A program made the position numbers and the translations under genes. Shown here one piece after another: positions 10,535 to 24,062 of a stretch of 64,000 bases of DNA. The stretch lies in the NCBI RefSeq assembly GCF_030247195.1, contig NC_080672.1, forward strand, positions 11,284,001 to 11,348,000. Reading direction: 5' to 3'. The notes below the pieces were generated by a model that was given only the letters and a program-made list of their open reading frames with translations, was not told the DNA's origin and did not search any database. Numbering within the stretch: the stretch's first letter is position 1; every line of letters begins with the position of its first letter. The stretch is from Topomyia yanbarensis (taxonomy: Eukaryota; Arthropoda; Insecta; Diptera; Culicidae).

Positions 10535-13500
10535 GTTTTTCGTCATGATGCTCCTTGTCTCCTTCCCCCACCCCAGCAGGGGGATGAGCACACTAAACAG
10601 TGTATGTGTGTGTATGCGTTGCGAGAGCATTCAATACTGAACCCATTTCGAATTTTCCTCCTTTCGTACGAGATAAGAGCGCGCGTCGTGCCTGGTGCGG
10701 TCGATAGATTGCGCACAAATACACACAAACGCTCGTTGACCTACAATTGGCGAGCTAGGTGAATAACCTTTGCAACCAGTCATAGCAGTAGCAGCAGAGG
10801 CAACACCAGTAGCTCGCAGCTCACAGCGTGCGTTTAGACTTGTGGGGCGAAATGAAAAGTGAAAACGGCCGCCATTAACAACTGGCAGAGCTGAGCTCGG
10901 TATCTCGATGCAAAAAGGGGGGAGGGTGGCGGTAGAAGGGAGGTTATGAATAGGTAACTGGCAAAGTTCATTCACCTCTCAATGTAAATGCTCTTTCTCT
11001 CTTTCTCGTTGGGGCCCCTGGCGGGCTCGTCGTTACTTGCGGTTATCGACCTGGTAACGAAGCCCTACAACAGAGGCCCCGAGTCTTGTAAAAGAGGTAT
11101 TGTTCAAATCGAACACAAAAAAAAACCCTCAACCACAAAGTGAAAGCTTTTGCTTCTTCCTATAAGAGTCACCCCTTTCCAAAAATTGATCTAGTAAACA
11201 ACAATTACATCCGATACAATGTTGCCCCAGGCGAAGAAGAAACATCGCACCTCATGCCCCATCCAAGTAGCCATTGTGTGTTTCGGTCCTGATGCAACAA
11301 AGGAAAGAAAAAATGATACGCTTGAAACTGTCGCCCTCTTTATCGACTGTCTGTGTGTATTCGCGCACGCCAATGGCGTCTTCTTTTATTCGGTCGGACA
11401 CACTGCGCTTACTTTTTCGGTGTTTGCGTTTGTGCTCACTCACTCAGTTTCTTAACCCATAAAAAAATGGCACAAAGAAACAAGCTGCAACAGAGCCGCC
11501 CGGGCGATACGAAAAACAGAAATGGGAACGCGGAACGAACACGCTGATAGGCATCTATCTGTAGGAGTGGAAGACGGGCGCACGGGCAACGCACATGTGT
11601 GTGCTGGTTTAAATTTTTGAGGTCAGTTTTCGCCCGAAAAAAAAATCCATCGCGCACTGTGAAAGCGTGCAGAAAGAAAGATTTGAAAAAAAAAACTTAA
11701 TTTGGGGGTTTTAGCCCTAATTCCACAAGTAGCAGCAGTGAGTCCAGTTTCTAGATCGATCTCGCGCGAAAAATGATCCAAGACTTAGCAGGCGACGACG
11801 ACAATGACGACGATGACGATCGGGTAGGTGTTGAAAGAGTCTCCGAACAGCAGGCGGCGCTAGAGCGAGCCAAATGGTGGTAGCACAAATGTATAATCTT
11901 TTTTCATGAATTGTAAAACAAGTGAACGACCGTGCATGACCGAATTAAGAGTCAACGACTCGCCTCCTTTTCCATACACTAAACTCGGCGCACATACATA
12001 CTAACTCGTCACTTACTCGCTCGCTCGCTCACTCACTCGCTCGCATCAGGCGGCTGAGAACCGTCCGTCCGTGCATACACGAGTATGTAGGAATGACGTA
12101 CATATAGCCGAGTCAAAGTCTCGTTCTTACAACCGCGATTCGTTCGCTAGCTCCGTCTTAGTTGTTCCTCGACCCGGACCCGGCGGAGCGATTTATGTAA
12201 GCAGCCGCCGCCGCACACGTCTTGGATGGTGTGTGAGTGCTTCAATGTTACTTTTTCGAAAGTCGAAGGCTGATGGTGTGCAAGCGAGACGGAAGGGTTA
12301 CGAAGGTGGCCGCAAAAACGTCCCATGTCAGCGGCAGCATCAGCTGTCGCAGAATTTTCCCTTCCCGATCGGACAGTTTAGCGATCCAACGTCCATGTTG
12401 GTCGCGCGGTAGGAATTTAAAAATGGTGAACTGTGTCGCGAGGAGCCTATCTACCTGTCCTGCTTGCTCTAACCGGGTATTCGTCACATCATACGACAAT
12501 GACACCGAACAGTATTTTGAATGTTTGTGAAACGATTGTTAGGATGGTTTGCTTAGAAATCGAAAGTTTTTGCTGGTTTACGTACTCGACATGGAGGGAG
12601 TGAATTGCGATAAATTATATCTCATTTGAATATTTAGTCAGTAGCCATCGGTTGAAAACCACCCAAAACGGGTACCATCAAAGCATGTTACGTGAATACA
12701 AAACACCCCGTTTCCGGTTTACTGCTGTGTCTAAAAAAACACAAATTTGCATTTGCTAGCCAGCAACCACCCCCCACCCGTTCGCGAGCTAGTTTTCCAT
12801 TCCACGAGAGCGAAGCTCGGAGGCAATCAAAAGGTGATTGACATTTCTTGGTCTATCTCCACACACCTCTTTCTCCTCGCGAAGACACGACGATTACGAA
12901 ACAAGAGAAAGTGAAATTTTCAGATTTCACGCGCACACCGCTGCAGTGTAGGCTTCGATGGGGGAAGTGAAAAACCAACACAAACGCATGCGCGCGCGCT
13001 CAGTACATCTTTCATAATCAACGAACGGCGCGGTCTGCTCAGTCTAAAACCTGTACCCGGGTGTAAGTGCGAGAGAGAGTGGCACATACCGGCGCGGCGG
13101 GGCGCAGCTTTTGTTTCATTTTTCCGCGACGAGGTTATTCCACTGCCTGTCCAACTACTTTGAATGTTTTTTTTTTGGTGTAGAGTTACTACATCGCACA
13201 GCTCTCCGACTGAAAATCGATGCCGAGGACACACAACCGAAAAAAATACTGTCAATGACACACAACACAAGAAGCTAGTCGATTGTCTACCGCGAGATTA
13301 GGAAGAGACCGCGTCGATTGACGCAAATTTTTGGATCCAATCAGTAGGCGAGGCCTTCTGTGCTTGCTCAATAAAGCTCGGTCGGTCGTTTGGTCCGGTG
13401 GCGCAAAATTACCTTGAATCGGAAAGGTAAACAAATTGTGAGCAGCAGCAGCAGCAGCAGGTACACGATCAGCTCTAGGTAGGCTATGATCGGTAGTAGG

Positions 13501-13620
13501 TCCTTGACGGGTTTCGAGCTGAATGGTGGCGATTGCAGTCAAGCGCAGCACAGTGCACTTTGATGATTGTGACGGACGATCAGCTGCTTGAGTTTTGCGA
13601 TGGTTTAATAGGAGCTTTTC
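10310..13620. promoter_or_regulatory. CpG-rich, non-repetitive segment
   Basis: In contrast to the AT-rich flanks this 3.3 kb is rich in CG dinucleotides, with runs such as TCGCTCGCTCGCTCACTCACTCGC (about 12017) and many GC boxes. It carries short microsatellites: CAT repeats at 10502-10535 and CAG repeats at 13441-13460. None of the several 60-115-codon ORFs on either strand has a recognised motif, and they overlap one another in different frames. It lies in the presumed large E75 intron. It could be an enhancer/promoter island, an untranslated first exon or an unrelated non-coding RNA. I cannot distinguish these by reading. Confidence 0.45.
10965..10977 (+). promoter_or_regulatory. Possible ecdysone response element (imperfect IR1)
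   Basis: AGTTCATTCACCT fits the EcR/USP inverted-repeat consensus RGKTCAnTGAMCY at every position except one (C for G in the second half-site). A 13-mer match with one mismatch occurs often by chance, so the support is its position in the CpG-rich segment of an ecdysone-response gene. Confidence 0.2.
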
Positions 13621-14139
13621 TGACCAAAGGAGAGGTCGTTGTTTCGATTTTTCATTTGTGGGACAAGGTGAAGCGTTTCTATTCGAATTGTTGTCTTGAT
13701 TGAATGAGACGGGTCAATCAAATGAACGTGCGGCTCCGTCGAAATTTTGTCCAGTGGAGACGCGTGGTGTTTTATAGGAATATTCCCCTGAATGTTCTGT
13801 TGACTTATTCTTTAATGTCTTACTTTTGCTGAATTTTATTAGTAAATACAATATGGCGTCAGTGCTAATGCGTGGGTGTTCAATAATATTTTAGTATATG
13901 AATTGCTCGAAATGATAAGAGATCCTAAGTTTCGATAATCAAAATGATGATATTTGCCATATACTTTTCTAAAAAAATTGAAGTTCAATGTGGAACAGTA
14001 ACATTAAACATTGAAAGGGGACCTGACTCCACGAACTAAAAAATATAAGAACTTCTTCCAAGATTCTTAAAATTCTACTGGAAGTGAGATGAAGATTTTC
14101 CGGAATTCAAAAAATCGGTTTTCGAAATTTAAAATCATC
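13621..14139. other. Spacer, no gene seen
   Basis: GC content falls steadily from the CpG-rich segment to the array. No coding motif or repeat recognised. Confidence 0.4.
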
Positions 14140-17100
14140 ATTTTGAAGTCCAAATTTTAAAATACTTTATAGCGAATTTCGGATTCTGAACTTATAGTTT
14201 CGCGTTTCAATTCCGAATGTCGAAGTACGAAAACCAAATTTCAAAAAATCGAGCATCGAATTTCGAAATTTCAATATTGAATATCGATTTTCGAAATTCA
14301 AATATCGAATATCGAACATCGAAAATCAAATCCAAACGTCGAATGACAAATTTTAAATTTCGAATTCTGAAAATCGAAAAATTAATTTCAAATATCAATT
14401 TTCGGAAACCCATTATCGAATTTCAAAACTCGAATTTCGGATATCGAATTTCCAATACCGTATTTCGAATATGGGATTTCGGATATCAAATTCCGAATAT
14501 GGAATTTCGACAATTCAATTTCGAAAATGAAATTAAGAATATTGATTTTTGAACGTCGACAGTCAAACTTCTAGCTACGAATATGGAATATCGAATTCCG
14601 AAAATCTAATATCGAGTTTTGATTATCGAATATCGAAATTCGAATTACGAATTTCGAATATGTAGTTGCGAATATCGAACATCGAAATTTGAATCCAAAA
14701 ATTCGAATTTCAAAAATAAAATTTCGAATATGGCATTTCGAAACTATCGAATTTCGAATATGAAATATTAAATTTCTAAATCCGAATATAAAATTTCGAA
14801 TATCGAACCTTGAACATCAAATATCAAAAATCAAATTTCTGGCTTCGAATATCGAATTTAAAATTTCGAATATTGGATACCGAGAATAAAATTTCGAAAA
14901 TCGAGTATCGAATTTCGAATATTGAATCTCGAAATTCGAATATTGATATTCGAATATCGATATTCGAATTTTAAATTTCGAACATTGAAAATCAAATTCG
15001 TACATCGAATGACTAATTTAAAATTTTGAATATCGGATGTCGAATTCCGAAAATCGAAAATGGAATTTCAAATATCGAATTTCGAATATCTAATATCGAA
15101 TTTTGTATATCGAACATCGAAATTTGAATACATAAATTATATAAACTCGAATTTCGGATATCGAATTTCAAATATCGTATTTTGAATATGGGATCTCGGA
15201 AATCGAATTTCGAATATGAAATTTCGAATATCAAATTAAGAATATTGATTTTCGAACGACGAAAATCGAATTTCCACTACCGAAAATCGAATATAAAATT
15301 CAGAAGATTGAATATCGAAAGTCAAATCCTGAAAATCCATAACCGAGTTTTGATTATCGAATATCGAAATTCAAATATTAAAATGCGAATACTTAATTTC
15401 GAATATCGAACACCGAATTTTGAATCCACGATTTTAAAAATCAAATTTTTAAAATTGCATTTCGGAATCATCGAATTCCTAATATCAAATTTTTAAAAAC
15501 AAAATTCTAATATTAAATGTCGAATATCGAATTTTGAATTAAAAAAATCTAATTTTTGGTTTCGAATATCAATATTGATTTTCGAACGTCGAATATCCAA
15601 TTTCAAATACCGACAATCAAACTTCTAACTTCGAATAAGGAATTCAAAATTTCCAATATCCAATAGTTTTGAATATCGAACATCGAAACTCAAATTACGA
15701 ATTTCGAACATGTATTTTCGAATATCGAACTCCGAATTTTGAATCCACAAATTCGAATTTCAAAAATCGAATATCAAATTTTAAATTTCTAAATCCGAGC
15801 TTCGAATATCGAATTTAGAATATCGGATACCGAAAAGCAAATTAGAAAATCGAGTATTGAATTTCGATATTCGCAAATCGAATATCGAAATTCGAATATC
15901 GATTTTCGAAATTCGAATATCGATTTTCGAAATTCGAATAACGATTTTCAAAATTTAAATTTCGAACAATGAAAATCAAATTCGAACATCGAATGACAAA
16001 TTTAAAATTTCGAAAATCGAATATCGAATTCCGAAAATCGAAAATTGAATTTCGAATATCTAATATCAAATTTCGAATATCGAACACCGAATTTTAAATA
16101 CATAAATTATATAAACTCAAATTTCCGATATCGAATTTCAAATACCGTATTTCTAATATGGGATATCGAATTCCGAATACGAAATTTCGACAATTAAATT
16201 TCGAACATCAAATTATTGATATATTGATTTTCGAACGCCGAAAATCGAATTTCGAATACCGACAATCAAACTTCTAACTTCGAATAAGGAATTCAGAATT
16301 TCCAATATCGAATTCCGAAAACCTAATATCGAGTTATGAATATCGAAATTCAAATTACGAATTTCGAATATGTCGTTTCGAATATCGAACATCGAATTTT
16401 GAATCCACAAATTCGAATTTCAAAAACCAAATTTCGAATTTAGAAATTTGAATATCGATTTTCTAAATTCGAATATCGATTTTTGAAATTTAAATTTCGA
16501 ACATTGAAAATCATATTCGAACATCGAATGACTAATTCAAAATTTCGAAAAAAATTATATAAACTCAAATTTCCGATATCGAATTTCAAATATCGTATTT
16601 CGAATCTGGGATTTCGGATCTCGAATTTCGAATATGGAATTTCGACAACTAAATTTCGAATATCAAATTAAGAAAATTGATTTTCGAACGTCGAAAATCG
16701 AATTTCGAATACCGAAAATCGAATATGGAGTTCAGAAGTTCGAATATCGAATGTCAAACTTCTCAAATTCTGAAAGTTTTGAATATCGAAATTAAAATAT
16801 TGAAATGCGAATATTTAATTTCGAACAACGATTTTTGAATCAACAAATTCGAATTTTAAAAATAAAATTTTTGGCATTTCGAAACGATCGAATTTCTAAT
16901 ATCAAATTTTTAATTCCAAAATTCGAATATCAAATTTCGAATATCCAATTTTGAACATCAAATATCAAAAATCGAATTTCTGGCTTCGATAATCGAACTT
17001 ATAATTTCGAATATCGGATACCGAAAATCAAATTTGGAAATTCGAGTATCGAATTTCTAATATTGAATTTCGAAATTCGAATATCGATGTTCGAAATTCT

Positions 17101-20100
17101 AATAACGATTTTCGACATTTTAAATTTTGAACATTGAAATTATTCAAACATCGAACGACAAATTTAAAATTTCGAAAAACGAATGTCGAATTCCGAAAAT
17201 CGAACATTGAATTTCAAATATCGAACATCGAATTTTGAACACATAAATTATATAAATTATATAAACATATTTCTTATATGGGATTTCGGATATTGAATAT
17301 GGAATTTCGACAACTAAATTTCGAATATCAAATTAAAAATTTCGACAGTCGAAAATCGAATTTCGACTACCGAAAATCGACTCTAAAATTCAGAAATTCG
17401 AATATCGAATGTCAAATTCTGAAAATCCATAATCGAGGTTTGAATATCGAATATCGAAATTCAAATATTGAAATGGGAATATTCAATTTCGAATATTGAA
17501 CAGCGAATTTTGAATCCACAAATTCGAATTGAAAAATCAAATTTTTAAAATGGCATTTCGAAACCATCGAAATTTTAATATTAAATTTTTATATTCAAAA
17601 TTCTAACATCAAATTTCGAATATCGACTTTTGAATTTCAAAAATCTAATTTCTGGCTTCGGATATCGAATTTATGATTTCGAATAGCGGATACTGTAAAT
17701 CGAATTTCGAAATAATAATATCGAATTTCTAATTTTTATTATCGAATTTCAAATAACGAATAACGTATATCAACCGTCGAGTTTCGAATATCGACTACAG
17801 AATTTCGAATCTAGATTTAGAAAATCGTACTTCGGATAAGTATCGAATCTCGAAGATCAATCAAAATGACGAATATCTAATTTGAAATAACAGATTTTGA
17901 ATATCAAATTTAGATTTTCCATTATCGAATTCCGGAAATCGAAAACCAAATTTGGAATATCGATTTTCGAACAGCAAATTTCGCATAACGAGATTCAAAT
18001 ATAAAATATCAAATGTCGAATGCCGAACCAAATTTCGGATATTGAATTTTGAATATGGAATTTCCAATTTATATCGAATTATGAATATCGAAATTCGAAT
18101 GCCGATTTTCGCAAATGAAAATTCGAATATCAAATATCGAATTTCAAATTTCGAATATGGATTTTTGAATTTCGAAACTCGAATACCGAAAATCAATCTT
18201 CGAACTTCGACCATCGAATTTCCAGTATCGAATGTCGAAATCCGAAAATCCAGAATCGAGTTCTGAATATCGAATATTGAATTTTAAATATCGAATTTCG
18301 AATATCTACTTTCAAATATCGAATATCAAATTAACAATTTCGAATTTCAAAAGTCAAATTTTGAATATAGAATATGGAATTTCGAAAATCGAATTTCGAA
18401 AATCAAATTTCGAATATCAAATTTTGAATTTCGAATTTCAAATACAAACTTAAAATATCTGACTTCGAATATCGAATTTTGAATTCCGAAAATCGAAATT
18501 CGAATTTAGAGCATCGAATGTCGAATTTGATACTTTGAATTAGAATCGAATATAGATTTTGAAAATCGAATATCGGATGCGCACCGAATTTCGAATATCA
18601 AATTTAGAACTTCTATTATCGAATTCCTGAAATTGAAAATCAAATTTGGAGTAACGATTTTCGAACATCGAATTTTGAGCAGCGAGATTCAAATGTCAAA
18701 TGTCGAACGAAAATTAAATAACGAAAACCAAATTCCGGATATTAAATTTTGAATATGGAATTTCCAATTTATATAGAATTACAGTTATCGAAATTCGATT
18801 TTCGCAAGTGGAATTTCAAATTTAAATATTTAAATTTCAAATTTTGAATTTCGAATATCGTAAATCTAACTTCTGACTTAGAAAACTAAATTTAATATTT
18901 CGAAAATCGAATCGAATTCCAAAAATCTACACTCGAATTTCGAATATCGAATTTCGAACATCTAATTTTGAATATCTAATTTTGAGTTTCTAATATGGAA
19001 TATCGAATATCGAACATCGAATTCCTAATATCAAATTTTTTATTCCAAAATTCGAATATCAAATTTCGAATATCGAATTCTGAACATCAAATATCAAATT
19101 TCTGGCTTCGACAATTGAATATATAATTTCGAATATTGGATACCGTAAATCAAATTTCGAAAATCGAATGTCGAATTTCGAAAATCGAATATCGAACATC
19201 GAATTCCAATTAACGAATTTCAAATATCGTATTTATACTACAGAATTTTGAATAAGGAGTTCTGAATATCGAATTTCAAATTTCGATAATGGGTTTACGA
19301 ATTTCAAAATTCGAACACCGAAAGCCAATCTTCGAACTTCGAATATTAAATTTAAAATTTCCAGTAGCGAATGTCGAAATCCGGAAATCCAAAATCGAAT
19401 TTTCAATATCGGATTTTAAATATCGAACATCTAATTAACAGTTTCGAACTTCAAAAATCAAACTTTGAATGGAATTTCGAAAATCGAGTTTCTAAAATAT
19501 ATCGAATTTCAGAATATCAAACTTTAGATTTCGAATCGAAATTCGAATTTCAAATACAAACATAAAATTTCTGATTTCGAAAATCGCGTTTTGAATTCCG
19601 AAAATCGAATTTCGAACATGGAATGTCTAATTTCGAACTTTGAATTAGAATCGTATCGAATCACGAATATAGATTTCGAAAATCAAATATAGAATTTCGA
19701 ATGCAGATCGAATTTCGAAAATCAATGACGAATTCGAAAATTGAAATTCGAATTTGGAAAATCCAATGGCGAACATCGAATTTCGAAGAACCAGATTTAA
19801 ATATCGAATTTCGAGTACCAAATTTCCAATACCGAATCTCGAAAACAGAGCTACGAAAATCAAATTTCGATTATTGATTTTCGAACGCGAAATTTCGAAA
19901 ATCCAATATCGGATTTCGCATATATGTTGAATTTCGAATATCGAATGTTAAGCATTTTCGAAAATTGAATTTTGAATAACGAGTTTTGAATTTTAAATAT
20001 CGAGCTCGAATTTGGAACATCAAATTTCAAAAAAAAGGAATTTCGAATAGCGAACTTGGAATAATGAAGTTCAAAGATGAAAGTTCGAATATCAAATTTC

Positions 20101-22430
20101 ACACTTCGGATCACGAATTTGGCGTTCTGAATTTAGAATTTGGAATGTCGAATAGCGTACTTCGAGAACCGAACATCGAATTTCTAATATTTAATTTCGG
20201 ATATCGAAGATTAACTTTCGAATATCAAATTTTGAATTTCGAATATCGAATAAAAAATTTCGATTATCGAATTTCAAGTTTCAAATTACGGACATCGAAT
20301 TTCGCATATTGAGTTACATATATTGAATATTGAATTTCGGATATCGAATGTTAAGCTTTTTAGAAATTTGAATTTTGAATATCGAGCTTCGGATTTCGAA
20401 TATCGAATCTCGAATTTCGAAAATGGAATTCCGAATAGCGAATTTGAAATATCAAATTTCGAAGATGGAAGTTCGAATATCGAATTTCGTACCACGAATT
20501 TGGCATCCCGAAGTTGGAATTTCGAATTCCAAAGAATTTCGAATAACGAACTTCGAACACGGAATTTCGAATATCGAATTTTGGATGTCAAATTGAATTC
20601 GAATATCGAATATGGAATTTCGAATATGGAATTTCGAATATGGAATTTCGAATATGGAATTTCGAATATAGAATTTTGGATGTCAAATTGAATTCGAATT
20701 CGAATATGGAATTTCGAATTTTTAATATTCATTTAAGATGATTTAATTTCGAATACTGAAATTCGAATATAGAATTTGGAATATCGAATATCAAATTTGG
20801 ATTATAGAATATCGAGTATTAAATTACCAATATCGTATTTCGAATATTGAGTTACAAATATTGAATATTGAAATTCGGACATCGAATGTTAAGCTTTTTC
20901 GAAATTTGAATTTGGAATTTTGAATATCGAGCTTCGAATTTCGAATATCGTATCTCGAATTTTGAATGTCGAATTTCGAAAATGGAATTCCGAACAGCGA
21001 ATTTGAAATATCAAATTTCGAAGATGGAAGTTCGAATATCGGTTTTCGTGCCACGAATTTGGCATCCCGAAGTTAGAATTTCGAATTCCAAAGAATTTCG
21101 AATAACGAACTTCGAACACGGAATTTCGAATATCGAATTTTCGATGTCAAATTGAAGGTTAACTTTCGACTATCGAATTTCGTATATGGAATTTCGAACA
21201 TCGAATTTTGAATATTCATTTAAGATTATTTAATTTCGAATACTGAAATTCGAATATCGAGTATCAAATTACAAATATCGTATTTCGAATATTGAGTTAC
21301 AAATATTGAATTTTAGGTATCCAATTCCGCAAGAGCTCCGAATTTAGAATTTCAAATTTCGATTGTAAAATTTCCAGTTTCAAAATTTGCTAGATTTAAT
21401 GTGAGCTTCCGTATTCAAAATACCGAATTTTTAAATACAAATTTTTAAATCGGATTCGGAATTTCGAAGTACAAATTTTTGAACTTCGAAAATTTTCAAA
21501 ATTTCGGAACTTTTTGAATTTTAAAATCAGTTTTCTTATTCCAAATTGTCAAATCCATCTTTCAATATACTAATTGTGGATTTATAATTTTGCATTTCGA
21601 ATATCGAGTTTCAAATTACGAATTCATTCAATTACGAATTCAGAATTTAAAATTTTGAGCTTCGTCGAATTTCGAATATCGAATTTCGTATATCGAATTT
21701 TGAAAAACGAGTTTCGAATGTACGCCAAATTTTGACAAACGAATTTCAAATAAATTTCGGATATCGAATTTCGAGTATCGAATATCAAATCTCGGATATC
21801 GCATATCCAATATCGAACTTCCTATCACGAATTTGTAATTCGAAACTTAGATGTAAGTTTCGAATACTGAATGAATAGTTTGTGGTGTCAAAATTTTCAG
21901 GATTCAAATTTCGAATACAGAGCCTTGTTCCCAATTTTTAAATAAAAATTTCAAAAAACGAATCGCGAATTTCGGAATCAAAATGCCCCATATTGAATAT
22001 CGAATTTCAAACATCAAATTCCGAATATTGAACTCCGAATATCGAAATTCAGATATTAAGTATCGTACGTCGAATTTTGAGTATCGAATATCGAATCTCG
22101 ATTTCCGATTTTCAAATATTGAATTTCGAATATCAATACCGAAAACCGAAATTCGAATCTAGGATATAGAGTTTCATTTTTCGAACATTGAATTTTGTAT
22201 ATCGAATTTCTAAAACCGAATTTCGAATTTGGGATGTCGAATGTCCGAATTTCGAATGCGTTTCGAATTTCTAGAATCGAATTTCGAATATTAAATTTCT
22301 AATTCCAAAATTTTCAGAGAAATAAAACTGCGAACTTCGATTTTCGAAGTTTCGGATCCTTTTTCCGAATTTTTAAATCCAAATTTCGATATATAAATTG
22401 CACAATTTGTATTGGAAATTTAAAATTTTG
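14140..22430. repeat. 8-kb degenerate array of TTCGAA/ATATCGAA words
   Basis: Nearly the whole stretch is built from ATTTCGAA, AATATCGAA, AAATCGAA, AACATCGAA and GAATTCGAA words of 7-10 bp without a fixed period. The words are self-complementary at the core (TTCGAA, ATCGAT-like), so both strands look alike and both yield open frames (NFEYRISN-type on plus, FDIRNSIFE-type on minus). Larger duplications are visible: a block starting at the unique word TTAAGC at 19948, 20351 and 20889, and a recurrent GATTTTCGAACG segment at roughly 14543, 15246, 15570, 16223 and 16677. No gene is supported inside. Confidence 0.95.
19930..21160 (+). repeat. Higher-order duplicated block inside the TTCGAA array
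   Basis: The segments 20332-20595 and 20869-21155 are nearly identical. Both contain ATCGAATGTTAAGCTTTTT, GAATTCCGAA(T/C)AGCGAATTTG, CCACGAATTTGGCATCCCG and TTCCAAAGAATTTCG in the same order, offset by 538 bp at the left and 559 bp at the right because of a 21-bp indel. A more diverged third copy begins at about 19930. Confidence 0.85.
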
Positions 22431-22610
22431 TTTTATTATGATCTTTCTTCATCGTAAGTATTTAGCCAGTATTTTTCAGTTCGTCATAAGACTTGTCTAC
22501 TCCACGTAAAAATGGTCCAAATCGTGACAATTTTCAATATTTTGCTTTATTTCATTTCATTACTTCTAACTTCTGAGTCGCTGAACCGATTTCCATTGTT
22601 CGCTTCTCAA
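22431..22610. other. AT-rich link, no gene seen
   Basis: Short AT-rich sequence between the degenerate array and the foldback repeat; nothing recognised. Confidence 0.4.
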
Positions 22611-23110
22611 ATAAAAGATATTTAAATTTAGTTTAAAAGAAAAATATAGAACCCTCAAAAATAGTTGGTTTTCTATGAAAAAGATACGTAACAATTTCTC
22701 GATTTTCATTGAGAGGGTCTTCAACGACTCTTTGTTATCACGGAACTTATTGAACAAGGAGTTATTTTTACGCAACATATCTAAAAATCAGCGTGGAAGG
22801 ATGAGCCGTTTAGGAGATGTAATATTTCGAAAAATAGAAATGTACACACCAAACGATGGAGGCGCAAGGTACTTCACTAATTTTTAGTTTTAAACTATTT
22901 TCTCTCCGGAACGGCTCGTTCGTTTTCGCCTATTTTTAGATATGATATGTAAAATAAAATTATCTTTCAACTAAAAATTTGAAAACAGCGAGTAGATGAA
23001 GACCCTCCCAGTCAAAATTGAGAATATCATTTGATAAGTATTTTTTTTTTATATAAAATCAAATATTTTTGAGAGTTTTGCACTATTTCTCAAAACTATT
23101 TTCTTTGCGA
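22611..23110. repeat. Foldback pair of dispersed repeat family A
   Basis: 22611-22860 read on the minus strand and 22860-23080 read on the plus strand both align with 590-880. Shared landmarks are TTTTTAGATATG(T/A)T, ACGGCTC, GACCCTC and the GAGGGT/GAGAGTT end. The two copies therefore face each other as an imperfect inverted repeat. A further fragment (ATCGAAACGATGAAGACACTGATTT) lies at 23343-23370. ORFs here are short and unrelated to any family I recognise. Confidence 0.6.
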
Positions 23111-23639
23111 GGCCAACAATAATAATCGCTTCAACGGGGTAGAATTGGCGATTTAAAAAAAAAAATCTATTTTGAGGAATCCTGATTTTATGGACCAGTT
23201 TGACGCGTCTAATATTTTCCGGCGAGGACCGATCCTCTTAAATATACATATTCTTCGTAGAATTCCTAATAAAATAAAAATAGCTAAGGTCGTTATGAAG
23301 GGAACAGTTTTGGAAATATTTTTTATGACACAGAAATGTATGCATCGAAACGATGAAGACACTGATTTTTAATTTTAAAAAATGTATCGCCGTTTTGTGT
23401 CTTAAAGAAGTAGCATTAAATTTTTTTTGAAAGTCAACAAGTTTGCTTGAGTCTTATTTTGAAGAAGAACTGTCGAATCTAGCTAATAAAAAAAACCATC
23501 CCAATTAAAAAAAAATCAGCCATATTGTTCCAAACAAAGGTGTCTTTCTGTGAACTAACAACCTCAACAAAATACAGCTCCCCATACGACCTTCCAGAAC
23601 AATCTAAATTACGTCAATCCTAAATTGACGCACACGAGA
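23111..23639. other. AT-rich spacer, no gene seen
   Basis: Contains the family A fragment near 23343 and otherwise no recognisable feature. GC content rises from about 23570 toward the E75 exon block. Confidence 0.4.
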
Positions 23640-24062
23640 TAAAAAGCTATCAGATTAAACCCACCCCACCCGAACCCTTCGGAGACCCCTGAAGGTAGAT
23701 CATGCTATCAGTTGCACTTACACCATCAACACCATCATCCCCCAAAACAGGAGCGCAAAAAGATTCACCCCAACCACCCGCACAACCCATCCTCCCCCCA
23801 CCAAGTTACTCCAACAAATCAACAAACATCACGAAAACGACGTGTCAGGGCCTTCTCGGATCACACACAAAGAGAAGGAAAACGCGCGCGCTCACCCCGA
23901 AAACAAGAAAAAGAAAAAAACGCGCACAGCACACTGGCCTGGCCTGCCTTGCAAAGTTAGCAGCAGCAGCAACCTACCAGAGCTAGAGCTACGCGAATGA
24001 GTGAGTGAGTGAGTGAGTGAGTGAGTGAGCGAGCGAACGAGCAAAGCAGGCGAATATTTTTC

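Noticed and set aside
14207..22100. Many 60-148-codon ORFs on both strands
   Set aside because: They are readings of TTCGAA-type words, equally open on both strands, without codon bias, introns or conserved motifs.
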